This document shows, piece by piece, positions 35,641 to 46,429 of a stretch of 64,000 bases of DNA; the first letter of the stretch is position 1; every line of letters begins with the position of its first letter. Source of the stretch: Eulemur rufifrons (lineage: Eukaryota > Chordata > Mammalia > Primates > Lemuridae). The stretch lies in contig NC_090990.1 in the NCBI RefSeq assembly GCF_041146395.1, positions 44,402,001 through 44,466,000 of the forward strand. Reading direction: 5' to 3'. A model generated the notes under the pieces. The model was not told the origin of the DNA and ran no database searches. It saw only the letters and a list, made by a program, of their open reading frames with translations. Both the position numbers and the translations under genes were made by a program.

Positions 35641-37555
35641 TAGTCGTTCTAGTTGTATCACTGTTGAGGGGAAATGGTAAGAATTAGAGTTGGTCACTAG
35701 CATTGTTACCGGGGAATGTTCTAAGAAATGGATTATAGATTTTGCAGAGCAACAAGGAATCCAAAGTATTACTAAGTGGCTGGTATTCCAAGGAACAAAA
35801 TTCTGGGAAGTCCCATTGCAGAGAAAACCAGGTACCAGTTTGAATGTGTTATGTCTTAAATCTACTTGTTTTCAAAAAAGGTATCTAAAAGTGATTTAAC
35901 AATGTCAGGATTTAGACTGAAGTTTTTTTTTGTGTTAAAGAGGCTGTTGGTGGAAGTCAAGACCTAAGGACTGTAAAAATATTGATGCAACTGTCAGAGG
36001 TACATGGTATTTGACCTTCTATTAATAAAGACAAATTATTGCATTTCTGTGATATTTGAGTCTGCAAGAACTTCCCTTAATTCCACTGGTATTCCATTCC
36101 ACAGCTACCGGGGCTTCTGGGAAGAGGGATACAGGATTGTGTTTCTGATTTATGAGGTGGGATGTTAGTCCGATTTACTAAACTGAAAGTCAGACCAGGT
36201 TCAGATAACAACATAGTGAAACTTCCTGAATGATAATGGCCACAGAAACAACTCGAGTATTTGCTAGTATTGCAGCATATTTGGTCAGAAGCTATCCATG
36301 GAATAGAATACAAAGCATGGTGGAAAATAAGTTGGTAAGCACAGATAAATAGAGAAAAGGCAAATACCAAGCAGACTACCCTGGAAGTAGGAGGACTTTG
36401 AGGGAGGGTTTTTTGTGGACTTGTGCAGGATGTAGGCAGTGAAGTGTTCATTGTGGCTCTTTGCTGACACCATCCCCCTTCATGCATTGGTACCTTTTCA
36501 CCCAGACTTTGAAGGTGAGTTCTGCCCCACAGAAGGGCAGGGCAGTATACTCCGCATTACTCAGGACGTCTCAGCCTACACAGGGCAGCATTTTTATTTT
36601 TTACCCTTGCCTTTGCTCATTCACAGAGAGTACTTTGGAATCAGCTCATCTAAGCTTCAGACTTCAAAGGGAGCTCATTCCTGTTTGACAGCAGTCATAT
36701 CCATGCTGTTTGCCAACTCTTTGACCTTTGGGATAACGTGCACTCAGGTCTGACTTGTCAACTGTCTATAAAAATCCATCCAGATCAAGAACTCGATGGT
36801 TTCAAGAGCACATCTAAAGGATGGGGGCCCTTCTAATTTTGTTCCTCCCAGACTTGTTTTGGGAGAAACCAGCTGCTGCTTCTTTTCTTAATGAGATGAG
36901 ACTGTGGAGGATTGAGTCAATGGGGCCTTGACTTACATTATGATCCTGTACCCTTTTGTTACCAGTTGCACATGTTATCCACTCACGGTAGCATTTTTCT
37001 CCATCTGCAGTTTTACCTAATTTTGATCATGATCATTTGACTATAAAAGTATGTATTTTTTAATATTAAAAAAAAAGTGTTTCCAAAGGCCATTCGCCAT
37101 GGGAAAATAGGGTATGTTGACCTTTCCTTTTATATCCATTTGAGGGCTTTTGGCTGTGAGAGTCAGTTGATATGCAGTTTTAGGGACTACTCTCTGGTAT
37201 GTTTCATACAGTTCAGATGTCTTGAAACTTTGCAGAATGAAAAATAAAATCTAGAGAGAAGTCTAATTTGATTCCACCAGAACCTATTGGCTAATTCAAA
37301 TTGTAAAATTCCTAATGTAACTTGTTCACATCTTTGCAAAATATAATAATATTCCCTTCCATTTATATAGTCCTCATCTTCTCAGATAACTCAGAGCAGT
37401 GCTTTTCCGTATTCCCTTTGTTCCCAAAATATGTCTGAGGTGTGTGTGGTTTCAAAATGCAGATGCATTGGCATGAAGGATAAATTAATGTGGTGATGGT
37501 ATGAGAATCCATTATTGAAAGTGCCAAAAATTGGGTGTAGAGGAAACCTGTCAAG
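35641..37555. other. Long unique block
   Basis: No interspersed repeat recognised over about 1.9 kb. Frames of 104-136 codons near 36.1-36.75 kb lie on both strands and show no domain. A 12-bp palindrome 'tgatcatgatca' lies at 37,025-37,036. Confidence 0.5.
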
Positions 37556-37559
37556 CTTC

Positions 37560-37715
37560 CAGTAGCTATTAACTATGGGTCTGCTTTATATCTCAGTTTC
37601 TTTAAGAGTGGGGATAATAGTTCCTATTTCACAGGATTATTGTGATGATTGATTGTGTTAATACATCTAAAGCATTGACACAGTAATGCTGGCACATGGT
37701 GATTTCTCAATAAAT
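37560..37715 (+). repeat. MIR fragment, sense
   Basis: 'tatatctcagtttctttaag' 'agtggggataatagttccta' and 'atgctggcacatggtgattt' lead to the MIR end at 'ctcaataaat'. Confidence 0.8.
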
Positions 37716-37920
37716 ACTTACCATTTATTGAATATTAACTTATATGCCAGACATTATATTAGGTACCTTATATGTATTATTTAGCACTCCTTTAACTTGC
37801 TGAGATAGCTATGATTATACCCATTGTACAGATGATTAAGGTAAGGTTTAGAGAAGTTAAGAAACTTAGTCACAGTAGCAGAGCTAGATTATTGGCCAAG
37901 CTGACTCCCTGAAATTCTTG
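37716..37920 (-). repeat. MIR SINE, antisense
   Basis: It begins at the reversed MIR end 'ccatttattgaatattaact' and continues through 'gttaagaaacttagtcacag'. It abuts the preceding sense MIR tail to tail. Confidence 0.75.
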
Positions 37921-37934
37921 CTCTTGTTTACCTA

Positions 37935-38050
37935 CTTGGGCTTCCCCAAGCCATAGTTTTATCATTTGTAATAGGACTAACAACAGATCTTTGTAGAGAT
38001 TAGATATTGTGTATAAAGTACCTGGTACTTATTGGGCATTCTTGAAATGA
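37935..38050 (+). repeat. MIR fragment, sense
   Basis: 'catagttttatcatttgtaa' 'taggactaacaacaga' and 'acctggtacttattgggcat' match the MIR 3' half. Confidence 0.65.
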
Positions 38051-38054
38051 TATA

Positions 38055-39815
38055 CTGTGAGGATATTATTATCCTCCCCAATTAGAGCTTTCTATGCAAC
38101 ATAATTTTCCTTTTTGTGTTCCTTATGCCATATATATATCTTAGAGACTGGAAGAAAGTTTTTAAGAATGGATTCTTGTACTTCTGAGAACTTCAGAATT
38201 ACCTGTATGGTCAGGTATAGTATACACCTGAGTATTCATATATGTATGTGTACTTTCCATTCAGTCTAGAAATGTATGGATATTCAATCTGAGTGCTTTG
38301 TAAGGAAAATCACAGATGTTCAAAATCATGGACTTGAACATGAAAATGTCTTGGCCTCAAAGTTTTGCTTTTCTGTTTGTTCTGAAAGTTGTTGAAGAAA
38401 CTGGCTTAGCTAAAGCTAAGCATTTAGGAATCAAATATATTGGATGATAGGGTGGAAATTAGCATTATACATACATTTTTGGTGGTCAGAAACAACAATC
38501 CTTTAGACTAGCATGTATTAATAATATATTCCATGATATTACAGCCTATAGTTCATGCCTTAATACGTGAAAACACTTTATAAAATTGGGCTGTCGGCCA
38601 CTGCCCCTTTTCTCTCTTTCTGTAGTCAAATCTTCCATAAGGACCATCAACACCCACTTCCTTCATTGGTTTAATTACTCATTCACTCTTTAACCTCTTG
38701 CAGTGTAAGCTTCAAATTTTCCACCTACCTTAAAGAACACTAGTAATTTCTTATTATGACTTATTCATAAATATGTATCCTAGACATATTTTCTCACCTG
38801 AATATCAGTCCCACATTCTTCGTAGGCTCAAAGTTTTAAGGAAGTGTCCTCCTATAGCATACTTTGACATCTGTAATTTTAAAGATTAGTTAGGAAGATT
38901 AAAGTACATTTTGTGAACTTCATTTTTCTCTAACACTTCTGTCTTTGTACTCTTTATATTAATATATTTTATTGAGTTTATATCAGAGGTGATTTATCAT
39001 CGGTGTTCTTGTACACAATTTGGAGTTTTCCTTTTGCAATATGGAAATATTAATAGTAAGGTTGACATTTTAATTCATCTTTATAAATCGTGAAGAAAAT
39101 CCAAATAGAACATTTTCTTGAAAGACTCTTGGCATACATAGAACTAAATAACCAAAACATTATATGTAATTCTTAATTATTATTTATGTTCTGATTCTGA
39201 GAACTTAACAGTGCCATAAAGATTAGAATTATAATATCTGATTTTTATTAGTACTTTATATTTGTTTTATATTATTTACCTTTTTATAAGGATTCATGGT
39301 CTTAAAAAAGATACAATGTTCTTTCTCAACTAGCTAATGTTCTCTTTCTTGGTATTGGTTTAATTACCAATCTGTTATCCTATTAACATATTTTACATTT
39401 CTTAAAAATAGGCACATAATATTAACAGTTTTAAAAATCATTAATAGCATTTTATTTTCATAATAGTCAATGTGCATTTATATTTCAACTAACTGATACA
39501 TCTTCAACATATAAAGCCTATAAAGAGTTTTTCACCCCAAGTTAGATGTAAATTGCTTACCTATATTTGGAAGTGACCATTGTGATATTAATGATATATC
39601 CCAAACTGCTTTGTGTTACTGACATTGTTATAATGTCTAGATATGATAGAGACCCTCACTGTCAGATTGTCCTTGATCACACACAGGTTGAGTAATGCCA
39701 GAATTGATATAGAAATAGGCAATACCAAAGACTGAGGCCAGAGACAAAACCGACAGTGATTTTAGGCGAATGCAGTTGCCATGTTAAACTTCAATACATT
39801 TATAATTGAAGCCAA
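38055..39815. other. AT-rich unique block
   Basis: About 1.75 kb of AT-rich DNA in which I recognise no repeat, exon or RNA. A degraded L1 cannot be excluded. Confidence 0.5.
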
Positions 39816-39819
39816 TTTT

Positions 39820-39932
39820 AGAGATGTGGAAAATGTTGAGAGGCTGAGATATTAAGTAACCTGCCCCAGGTCATGTGGTTAGTAAGTACTTGCCAGGATC
39901 TAAGCTTGTGCTTTTAACCACTGCAGTCCTGC
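39820..39932 (-). repeat. MIR fragment, antisense
   Basis: 'gttgagaggctgagatatta' 'agtaacctgccccaggtcat' and 'gcttttaaccactgcagtcc' are reverse MIR. Confidence 0.75.
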
Positions 39933-40194
39933 AAGCCACTTAGTTAAGTATTTATGTGTTAAACTAATCAATTCCCTGGAGGAATTAATAGTAGTGATGG
40001 ATATAGATAAGTCATAAATCATGATTCAATGTGAAAAATGTTGTGACTGCAGAATGCACAGCACAGACACGTGGGATTGGGAGAGAATGAGGGAAGGAAT
40101 GGAGGAGGGTGGCATCTCAAAGAGGAGGCACCGAGGCTGGGTCCCAGGCCTTCCTCTGGGCTGCCACGGCAGCCTGTACTTCCCCTCATCATGG

Positions 40195-40358
40195 GGCTTA
40201 CTCTTCTGTATTTTGATCTATTTACTTATCTTTACCTCCCACTAGACTATAAGCTTTTGAAAGGCAGGGGCTAAATCTTGTATCTTTATCACTTAGTACA
40301 GGAAATGGTAGCTCACAGCTCTTTAGGAGATACTGAGTGATGAGTGAATGAGCGGGAT
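40195..40358 (+). repeat. L2 LINE 3' end, sense
   Basis: 'ccactagactataagctttt' 'gaaaggcaggggctaaatct' and 'tgagtgatgagtgaatgag' match the L2 end. Confidence 0.8.
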
Positions 40359-40474
40359 CTGTGGGGTGAGTACCATGCATAGGAGAAGACAGGGCAGGAC
40401 GGACACAGGTGTGAGTATGGATGGAAGTGTGAAAACTCATTGCCTGTTCAAGAAGTGGTCAGTAGTGTCGAGTG

Positions 40475-40622
40475 GACAGAGCATGGACATGTAGCCTGGG
40501 GTCTTGTGAGGGGCTGGGTCATATCCCACCTCTGCTTCTCATCAACTGTGCAGTAGTAGGCACATTACCTGGCTTCCTTGTTCTGCCTGTCACACAGTAG
40601 GCATTTGGTAAAGATTTTGTTG
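40475..40622 (+). repeat. MIR or L2 fragment, sense
   Basis: 'gtcatatcccacctctgctt' (MIR-like) is followed by 'cacagtaggcatttggtaaa' 'gattttgttgaagg' (L2-like end). Confidence 0.55.
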
Positions 40623-40624
40623 AA

Positions 40625-41209
40625 GGAACTAATTAATATAATTATGTTTTTACAAGTTTTGAGGGATTTGAGATATAGCTATGTAAAAGACCTAGTATTT
40701 ATTGGTACTTATTGCTTAGTACCTGGAATAAGCTTTGGTGCTTAGTCACTGAGTGAGAGACAAGGCTTAGGGGCTTCCAGGCATGAGGGACACTGAGCCT
40801 TTAGACAAGGTAGCAGCTCTGTGGTTCAGAGTGACTGATCCACCTGGAATACAACCAGGCCTAGTGGTGGTGGGGGTCGGGGTCATAACCCTGGGAGAGG
40901 GATTATTTGGCAAAAGGAACAAGGCTCATAGGGGCTCCTAGGGCCAGAAAAAGAGCTCTGGAATGTACATCAAGTCTAGGTGGAGATGCTTACCTGGCAA
41001 AGGGGGCAGGTGTCGGGGAAGCCTGGGTGAGGAGGCCCTGGGTTCTGAGGTCTGGGACTCAATGCTGAAATACAGGCAGCACAGTCAAGTCCAGGCTGCC
41101 ACGTGTGGCCGAGTCTAAGTCTACTGTTTGCTCCTTGCTGTGGTCTGCATGGGGCTCCTCTTAAAGGTTGTGGGTTATGGAAGAAAGGAACTAACGTACT
41201 TTGATAGTC
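40625..41209. other. Unique sequence
   Basis: No repeat recognised. G-rich patches occur at about 40,860-40,890 and 41,000-41,045. Confidence 0.5.
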
Positions 41210-41224
41210 AAAAAGTAAAACACG
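41210..41224 (+). repeat. Target-site duplication, left copy
   Basis: 'aaaaagtaaaacacg' precedes the Alu and recurs at 41,570-41,584. The exact length is ambiguous because it merges with the poly-A. Confidence 0.9.
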
Positions 41225-41569
<345 letters not shown>

Positions 41570-41579
<10 letters not shown>

Positions 41580-41584
41580 ACACG
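41570..41584 (+). repeat. Target-site duplication, right copy
   Basis: Repeat of the left copy, at the end of the A tail. Confidence 0.9.
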
Positions 41585-41657
41585 TATGAGCTACAGTGCT
41601 CCGGATGCTTCTGGAAGAGTTTGATAAGCGTTCTTTGGGTTTATAAAAGTACTTTTT
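41585..41657 (+). repeat. Local duplication, copy A
   Basis: 'ggatgcttctggaagagttt' 'gataag' 'cgttctttgggtttataaa' recurs at 42,505-42,550 with few changes. The left flank interrupted by the Alu ('caaaaagtaaaacac') also matches the left flank of copy B ('tcaaaagtgaaacc'). Confidence 0.85.
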
Positions 41658-41829
41658 CTTTTTGTTCGTTTTTTGCTCTCTATAAATCATACGGGAGAAG
41701 GTAACATTTTTCTCCGTACTGACTTTGACAAGCCTGGACCCTGCTCTGTCTGTGTCTAAGGTGTAGGTTTAGAGAACCCGTCTGCTGCTTCTCTCCTCCC
41801 ACGGTCATCAAGTCCTGGTGTGTGCCCTG

Positions 41830-42180
41830 GCTTTAGGGGACACTGAGAGGACAGCAAGGCTCCCCTGGATGGTCGCAGTGCAGTGTAATTAGCACCATAA
41901 CGGAAGTCTGATAGGTTCCAGATTCTGTAGTAACAAAACAGGGAGTGATCAGGTCTGTGCAGGGAATCAGGAGAGACTTCTCAAGATAGGAAAATGACTG
42001 AACTAGGACTTGAAGGATGAGCAAGAATCTACCAGGTGGGTTAGGGGCAAAAATGCAGCATATGGGAAGGTACAGGCATGAGAGACCTTGGTGCATCGGC
42101 AAAGGGGGGGTGAGCATGGTAGCCTAGCCAGGTCATAGGTCACACGTTGGGAGCATTTGGAGAAAAGAACCTGAAGGCCT
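41830..42180 (-). repeat. L2 LINE 3' region, antisense
   Basis: 'agagacttctcaagatagga' 'aaatgactgaactaggactt' 'gaaggatgagcaag' is the reverse of the L2 segment encoding 'cttcaagactcagc'. Confidence 0.75.
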
Positions 42181-42189
42181 TACATGCTT

Positions 42190-42420
42190 CACTCAGGCTT
42201 TGGGCTTGAGGAGTGCTATGGCAGGGGCTCTGTGGCCAGACTGCATGGCCCCAGCACTTAGTACCTTCGTGATCTTGGGCAAGTACACCTCAGTTTTGTC
42301 CTTCAGTTTCCTCGTCTTAGATAATAATAGTGCATGCTTCACAGGGTGGTTGTGAGAATTTGAATAATAACATAAAGCACTTCGAACAGTGTCTGGCACC
42401 TTAGTTAATAATCATGAAAT
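42190..42420 (+). repeat. MIR SINE, sense, nearly full length
   Basis: 'cagactgcatggccccagca', 'cgtgatcttgggcaagtaca', 'cttcagtttcctcgtcttag' and 'gaacagtgtctggcacctta' lie in order. Confidence 0.85.
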
Positions 42421-42464
42421 ATATATAATTAATAATTATTGATGATGAAGATTAAAATGTAACT

Positions 42465-42570
42465 CGTATCAAAAGTGAAACCAGGTACAAATGACCAGTG
42501 AACTGGATGCTTCTGGAAGAGTTTGATAAGTGTTTTTTGGGTTTATAAATTACTTTTTCTTTCCAGGTTA
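42465..42570 (+). repeat. Local duplication, copy B
   Basis: It matches copy A at 41.6 kb, including the sequence on the left that an Alu interrupts in copy A. It is followed by repeated 'acttttt' 'ctttcc' motifs at about 42,551, 42,580 and 42,650. Confidence 0.85.
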
Positions 42571-42599
42571 AAAAAAGTGTACTTTTTTCTTTCCAAATT

Positions 42600-42601
<2 letters not shown>

Positions 42602-42633
<32 letters not shown>

Positions 42634-42648
42634 CTCTCTCTCTCTCTT
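42602..42648. repeat. Compound (CA)n(CT)n microsatellite
   Basis: About 14 CA units, then 'cg', then about 8 CT units, ending in T-rich sequence. Confidence 0.95.
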
Positions 42649-42664
42649 TTACTTTTTTCTTTCT

Positions 42665-42990
42665 AGGACAGTGCCTGTCTTCAAGAAGCTAGCTCAAAGA
42701 CTAAAGGATAGACCAATAAATAAATCAAAATTATGTAATATGCTATAGTAGAGGTATTCATAAGTTACTGGGGGACACAGATTATTAGCACAGAGAGTTG
42801 TTCCAAGCAGAGCAGCCTCATCAGAATGGTGCTGCAGAAAGGCAGCTGTCAGCCACGCGAGGCACAGCTTGGACTGCAGCCGGGGCTGAGACTGGAGGTG
42901 GAGGAGTGTCGTAAGCATTCCAAGGGATGTTGGTGGGCTGAACTGACAGAGCAGAAGAGACAGATCTGGAAGATGCTGGAAAGGTAGACA
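42665..42990 (-). repeat. L2 LINE 3' region, antisense
   Basis: 'tcttcaagaagctagctcaa', 'gtaatatgctatagtagagg' and 'gagcagaagagacagatctg' resemble reversed L2 ('cctctatcatagc', 'ttgagggcagg'). Confidence 0.55.
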
Positions 42991-42999
42991 TGACTGAGT

Positions 43000-44255
43000 T
43001 TGGTGAGAGATTAGATGTTCTTTCAGCATCCAGGTGTGTGCTAGATAGATGCCGATGCCTGGCACCAGCGTCCATGTATCAGGGTGTCACTGCCACTGGG
43101 CACACATACCCACTGTGTTTGCTGGACGGAGTTCTCTTCGTGCTGTTTCCAGCTGACTTAAATGCAACACGTGATAATGAACATATTTACATAATGTGTG
43201 GCTGATGAAATCACGGAAGATTGGAATTTCCCATTTTAATTCCATTTTAAAGATGCTTGTTAAGCAAAAGGATATAATTCATTTTTCAAACTGCTGAAAT
43301 GTTATTTTGGCCTCTTGAATCAAAGGCATTCCACAAGTGTTTTCTTTATTACATGCCTTAAACTTTAATTAGAATTTAATTATAAGATCCTGAAGGCATG
43401 AGCAAGAAGAGCAGATGGGATAGTAAAAGCAGCTTAGTGAGGGAGGATTAAAGATTAAAAGTTGCTCGTTAATGGTGTAAGGAAGGAACAGAGAGCTGAA
43501 TTACTATGCTTTTGTGCTATTTGGATGCTTTTTCAATTCTTTAACTTAGTTTTTTTTTCTGGTTGGAAGCTGAAGAATTTCACATATTATGCTTTTATAT
43601 TTTTGTTTGAGTTACTGGAGTAGATTTGTATATAGAAAACAGGTAAAACTTGATGAAAAGGTGTGTTATTCTTTCTAGCAAAGCACCTTGTACGATATTT
43701 TGTGTAGAGTAGAGGCTTATATTTACTGATCTGAACGGAAAGAAGCTCACGTCTTCTCGTTGGTAAACATCCAATGAGCATAAAAGCAGATTCTGGTAGA
43801 GATGGACAGGGAAGGTGTGAGTCTGTGTGTCCTGGCTAACCTGGACCATGGGGATGTTAGATATCCACTCAGGGAGTTAACTCACCCACCCCTCCACCAT
43901 TAGCCCACTCCTCAGCCGGACCTTGCTCTTTGTCCCCCTCGGATGTTTGGCTGGGAGAGTCATAGCAATTTGGAGTGGGGAACACTTTGAGACTTCCCCT
44001 CACACGGTAAGAATGACCAACGCTGTTCCCTGGCACTGTATTAGGATGGTCTCTTGCTAAGCTAAATGATTTCACTTCTTAGTGCTTTTGCCCCTATTTT
44101 TATTTTAATCTTGTATTTAGAATCCTCTCCCTCCCGTAATTACAAGTTTATGTAGAAAAACTAGACAACAGTTGAATTTGAAAAGGAAGAAAGAATATAT
44201 CGTGAAACAAAAAGCATTCCATCTCCTACCATCCAGGAACAAATTAAAAAAAAAT
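43000..44255. other. Unique sequence with an AT-rich core
   Basis: No repeat recognised. 43,215-43,460 is AT-rich and dense in homeodomain-like TAATTA and TTAAT sites; it is listed separately as a candidate conserved element. Confidence 0.5.
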
Positions 44256-44261
44256 TAACAT

Positions 44262-44917
44262 GTCGATAGTTGAGTCTCATTATTTACAGATTCTCTATTT
44301 ACAAATTCACCTACTCGCTAAAATTTATTTGTAACCTCAAATCAACACTTACGGTGCTTTCACAGTCATTTGCAGACATGCACAGAGAGGCGGAAAATTT
44401 CTGAGTCGCTCAACGTGCGTGTTCCCAGCTGAGGTCAGACAAGACAACACCCTGCCTTCTTGTTTCAGCTGTCATACTGTAAACAAGTGTCCTTTTCGAG
44501 GTCTATTAATGCCGTGCTTTTCTCAATCTTTTTGTGCTTTTTTTTTTTGGTGATTTCACCAGTTACAATGGGCCCCACGCATGGTGCTGAAGTGCTGTAT
44601 AGTGTTCCTAAGCACAAGAAAGCTGCGATAAATGTTAGATGAGCTTCGTTCAGGCGTGAGTTGAGTGCTGTTGGCTGTGAGTTCATTGTTAATGAATCAA
44701 CAACATATATCAAATAAGGCGTTTTTAAATGGGAAAACACATAAAACAAGGTCGTGTGTATCGATCAGTTAGCAAAAATGTAACTGGAGGCTTGAAAGAA
44801 CCTAACCCTGTATTTCCCCTAGAAGCAATGGTCCGATATTCCCTAATTCAGTGTTTCTGGAGAAACACTGAATAACTACTGAAATAACTACTGCAAATGA
44901 TGAAAATCGACTGTGGA
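44262..44917 (+). mobile_element. Tigger-type (Tc1/mariner) DNA transposon fossil
   Basis: The left end 'gtcgatagttgagtctcatt' and right end 'gatgaaaatcgactgtgg' are imperfect inverted repeats. 'gttacaatgggccccacgca' carries the usual transposase start context of Tigger elements, and 'cctaaccctgtatttcccct' is a block I associate with their 3' part. Only a stub of the DDE transposase frame remains, with stops and a large internal deletion. The element cannot move. Confidence 0.75.
44846..44873. repeat. Perfect inverted repeat, 13-bp arms, 2-base spacer
   Basis: 'attcagtgtttct' and 'agaaacactgaat' flank 'gg'. Directly after it, 'aataactactga' is followed by 'aataactactgc', a tandem duplication. 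Confidence 0.97.
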
Positions 44918-44919
44918 TC

Positions 44920-46235
44920 TTTCTACTCTTCTTGCTCGCTCTCCTTGATAATTCCATTTCTTCATATCTCAGTCTGTGTGTATATAGTATGCATATATTT
45001 GCTTAAATTATGTATGTATATATTTAGCGATTATGCTATCACATGGCATACTATTCTGTGAACTTTTAACTTACCAGTTGTATTGACCTTTGCCTTTTTT
45101 CACTGAGATTCATTCGTCTCCCATGCCCTGCTGTGTGCTATGTTGCAGGGGGTTAACCCCTGCCTTCTGACTCAGTGGGAGATGGAGGGTAGGAGGAAGA
45201 GAGAAGCCGGGGTATTTGTCTTGCCCTCTCTCTGCCCTGAGTAACATCTCTGGCAGTGCCCACAGCCCTTTGCAGCTCTTCCACTCATGAGGTAGGCCCT
45301 CCATGGCTCCAGCTTCTGCTGGTTGTCCTTCGGTCTTGGGCTTTAGCCTTAAGCCTTCTTTCTTTGTCCTTTCAGCTGATGTGTAGAAGCAGCTTCCTGC
45401 TGTTGCTAATCTCTGAGTTTCTCCCCTGTGCCTTGGATAAAGCATCAGATTCAAAAGCCAAGGCAAGACCAAAAATGAGAGAATGGTAGCAAGGGTGCAG
45501 CACTTCGGGAGACAGACCGAGGAAAGGGCAGCGGGGGTGGTTCGGCACCAGGCCCTACGCGCGCATCGAGTGTGTGGTGCTGCGGCCCCTCAGCATGGGT
45601 TAAGCAGCTCAGATGCCATCAGTGCTTGGAAGGCAGCCAGCACCTCTCATCTGAGCTTATTTGTCTGGAATATGATTCCCCTGAACCTGACCAGCTCTTC
45701 CACTGAGGGAGGAAAAAAATCCATTCTGATAATTATTCTGACAAGCCTCTAACAGGGCCTCCTTCCCTAGAATATAATTTTTTTTCTGGCCTCCTTTCAT
45801 TCTCTTCTTCACATTAGGACCCCTTTTCCCCAGAGTGTGAGATCCTTTGTGAGCTCTAAAAACCGAAATGCTATACCCCATTCGGAGCCTCTTGGGTTGG
45901 CACAGCCCTTATTAAAAATGTATTTTCTACGAGCCTTGGCTGCACCCCCTGAAGTGTGGATTAACAGAAAGGCCTTCAGAGCTAAAAGACATTTTTGAAG
46001 AACCACTGTACCAAGTGGCATTAAATATTTATCACCTGCTACATGTCAATCGTTCATCTTCTTGCTTTAACTCTTAGACCAAAAGGCATCTCGTCTGTTT
46101 TATGCTAAAGCAGAGATCACAGGAAAGCTGCTTTTTACCTTGCTGTGGTATTTTCCTGTTCCAGGAATATGGGACATTTCTTTGTCCTCACAGCAATACT
46201 AGGAAAGATTGTCGTGACTCTCAGCATTTCAGTGG
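44920..46235. other. Unique sequence
   Basis: No repeat recognised. A small CpG-richer patch with 'ctacgcgcgcatcgag' lies near 45,556-45,571. A 12-bp palindrome 'ggggttaacccc' lies at 45,149-45,160. Confidence 0.5.
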
Positions 46236-46239
46236 AAGG

Positions 46240-46425
46240 CCACACAGTGTGATGATGGAGAAAAACTCAGATTCTAGGGCCATCACAATGGGCTCTGCCA
46301 CTTACAAGCTGTGTGGACTTGAGAATCTGATACTTACCCCTGAAGTTTGTTGTGCAGGAATAATGGGACACCACATAAACAACACTGAGCATGAAATCCT
46401 GGCACCTAGTGGGTTCTCTCTCTTT
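46240..46425 (+). repeat. MIR SINE, sense
   Basis: 'gctctgccacttacaagctg' 'tgtggacttgag' and 'gaaatcctggcacctagtgg' are MIR landmarks. Confidence 0.75.
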
Positions 46426-46429
46426 TAGG

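Noticed and set aside
36439..36514. Frame ending at a strong donor 'gaaggtgagt'
   Set aside because: The only nearby acceptor with a pyrimidine tract leaves stops in the first bases of every useful phase.
45483..45752. CpG-containing patch at 45.5 kb as a promoter or CpG island
   Set aside because: The CpG cluster spans only tens of bases and no island-length enrichment surrounds it.
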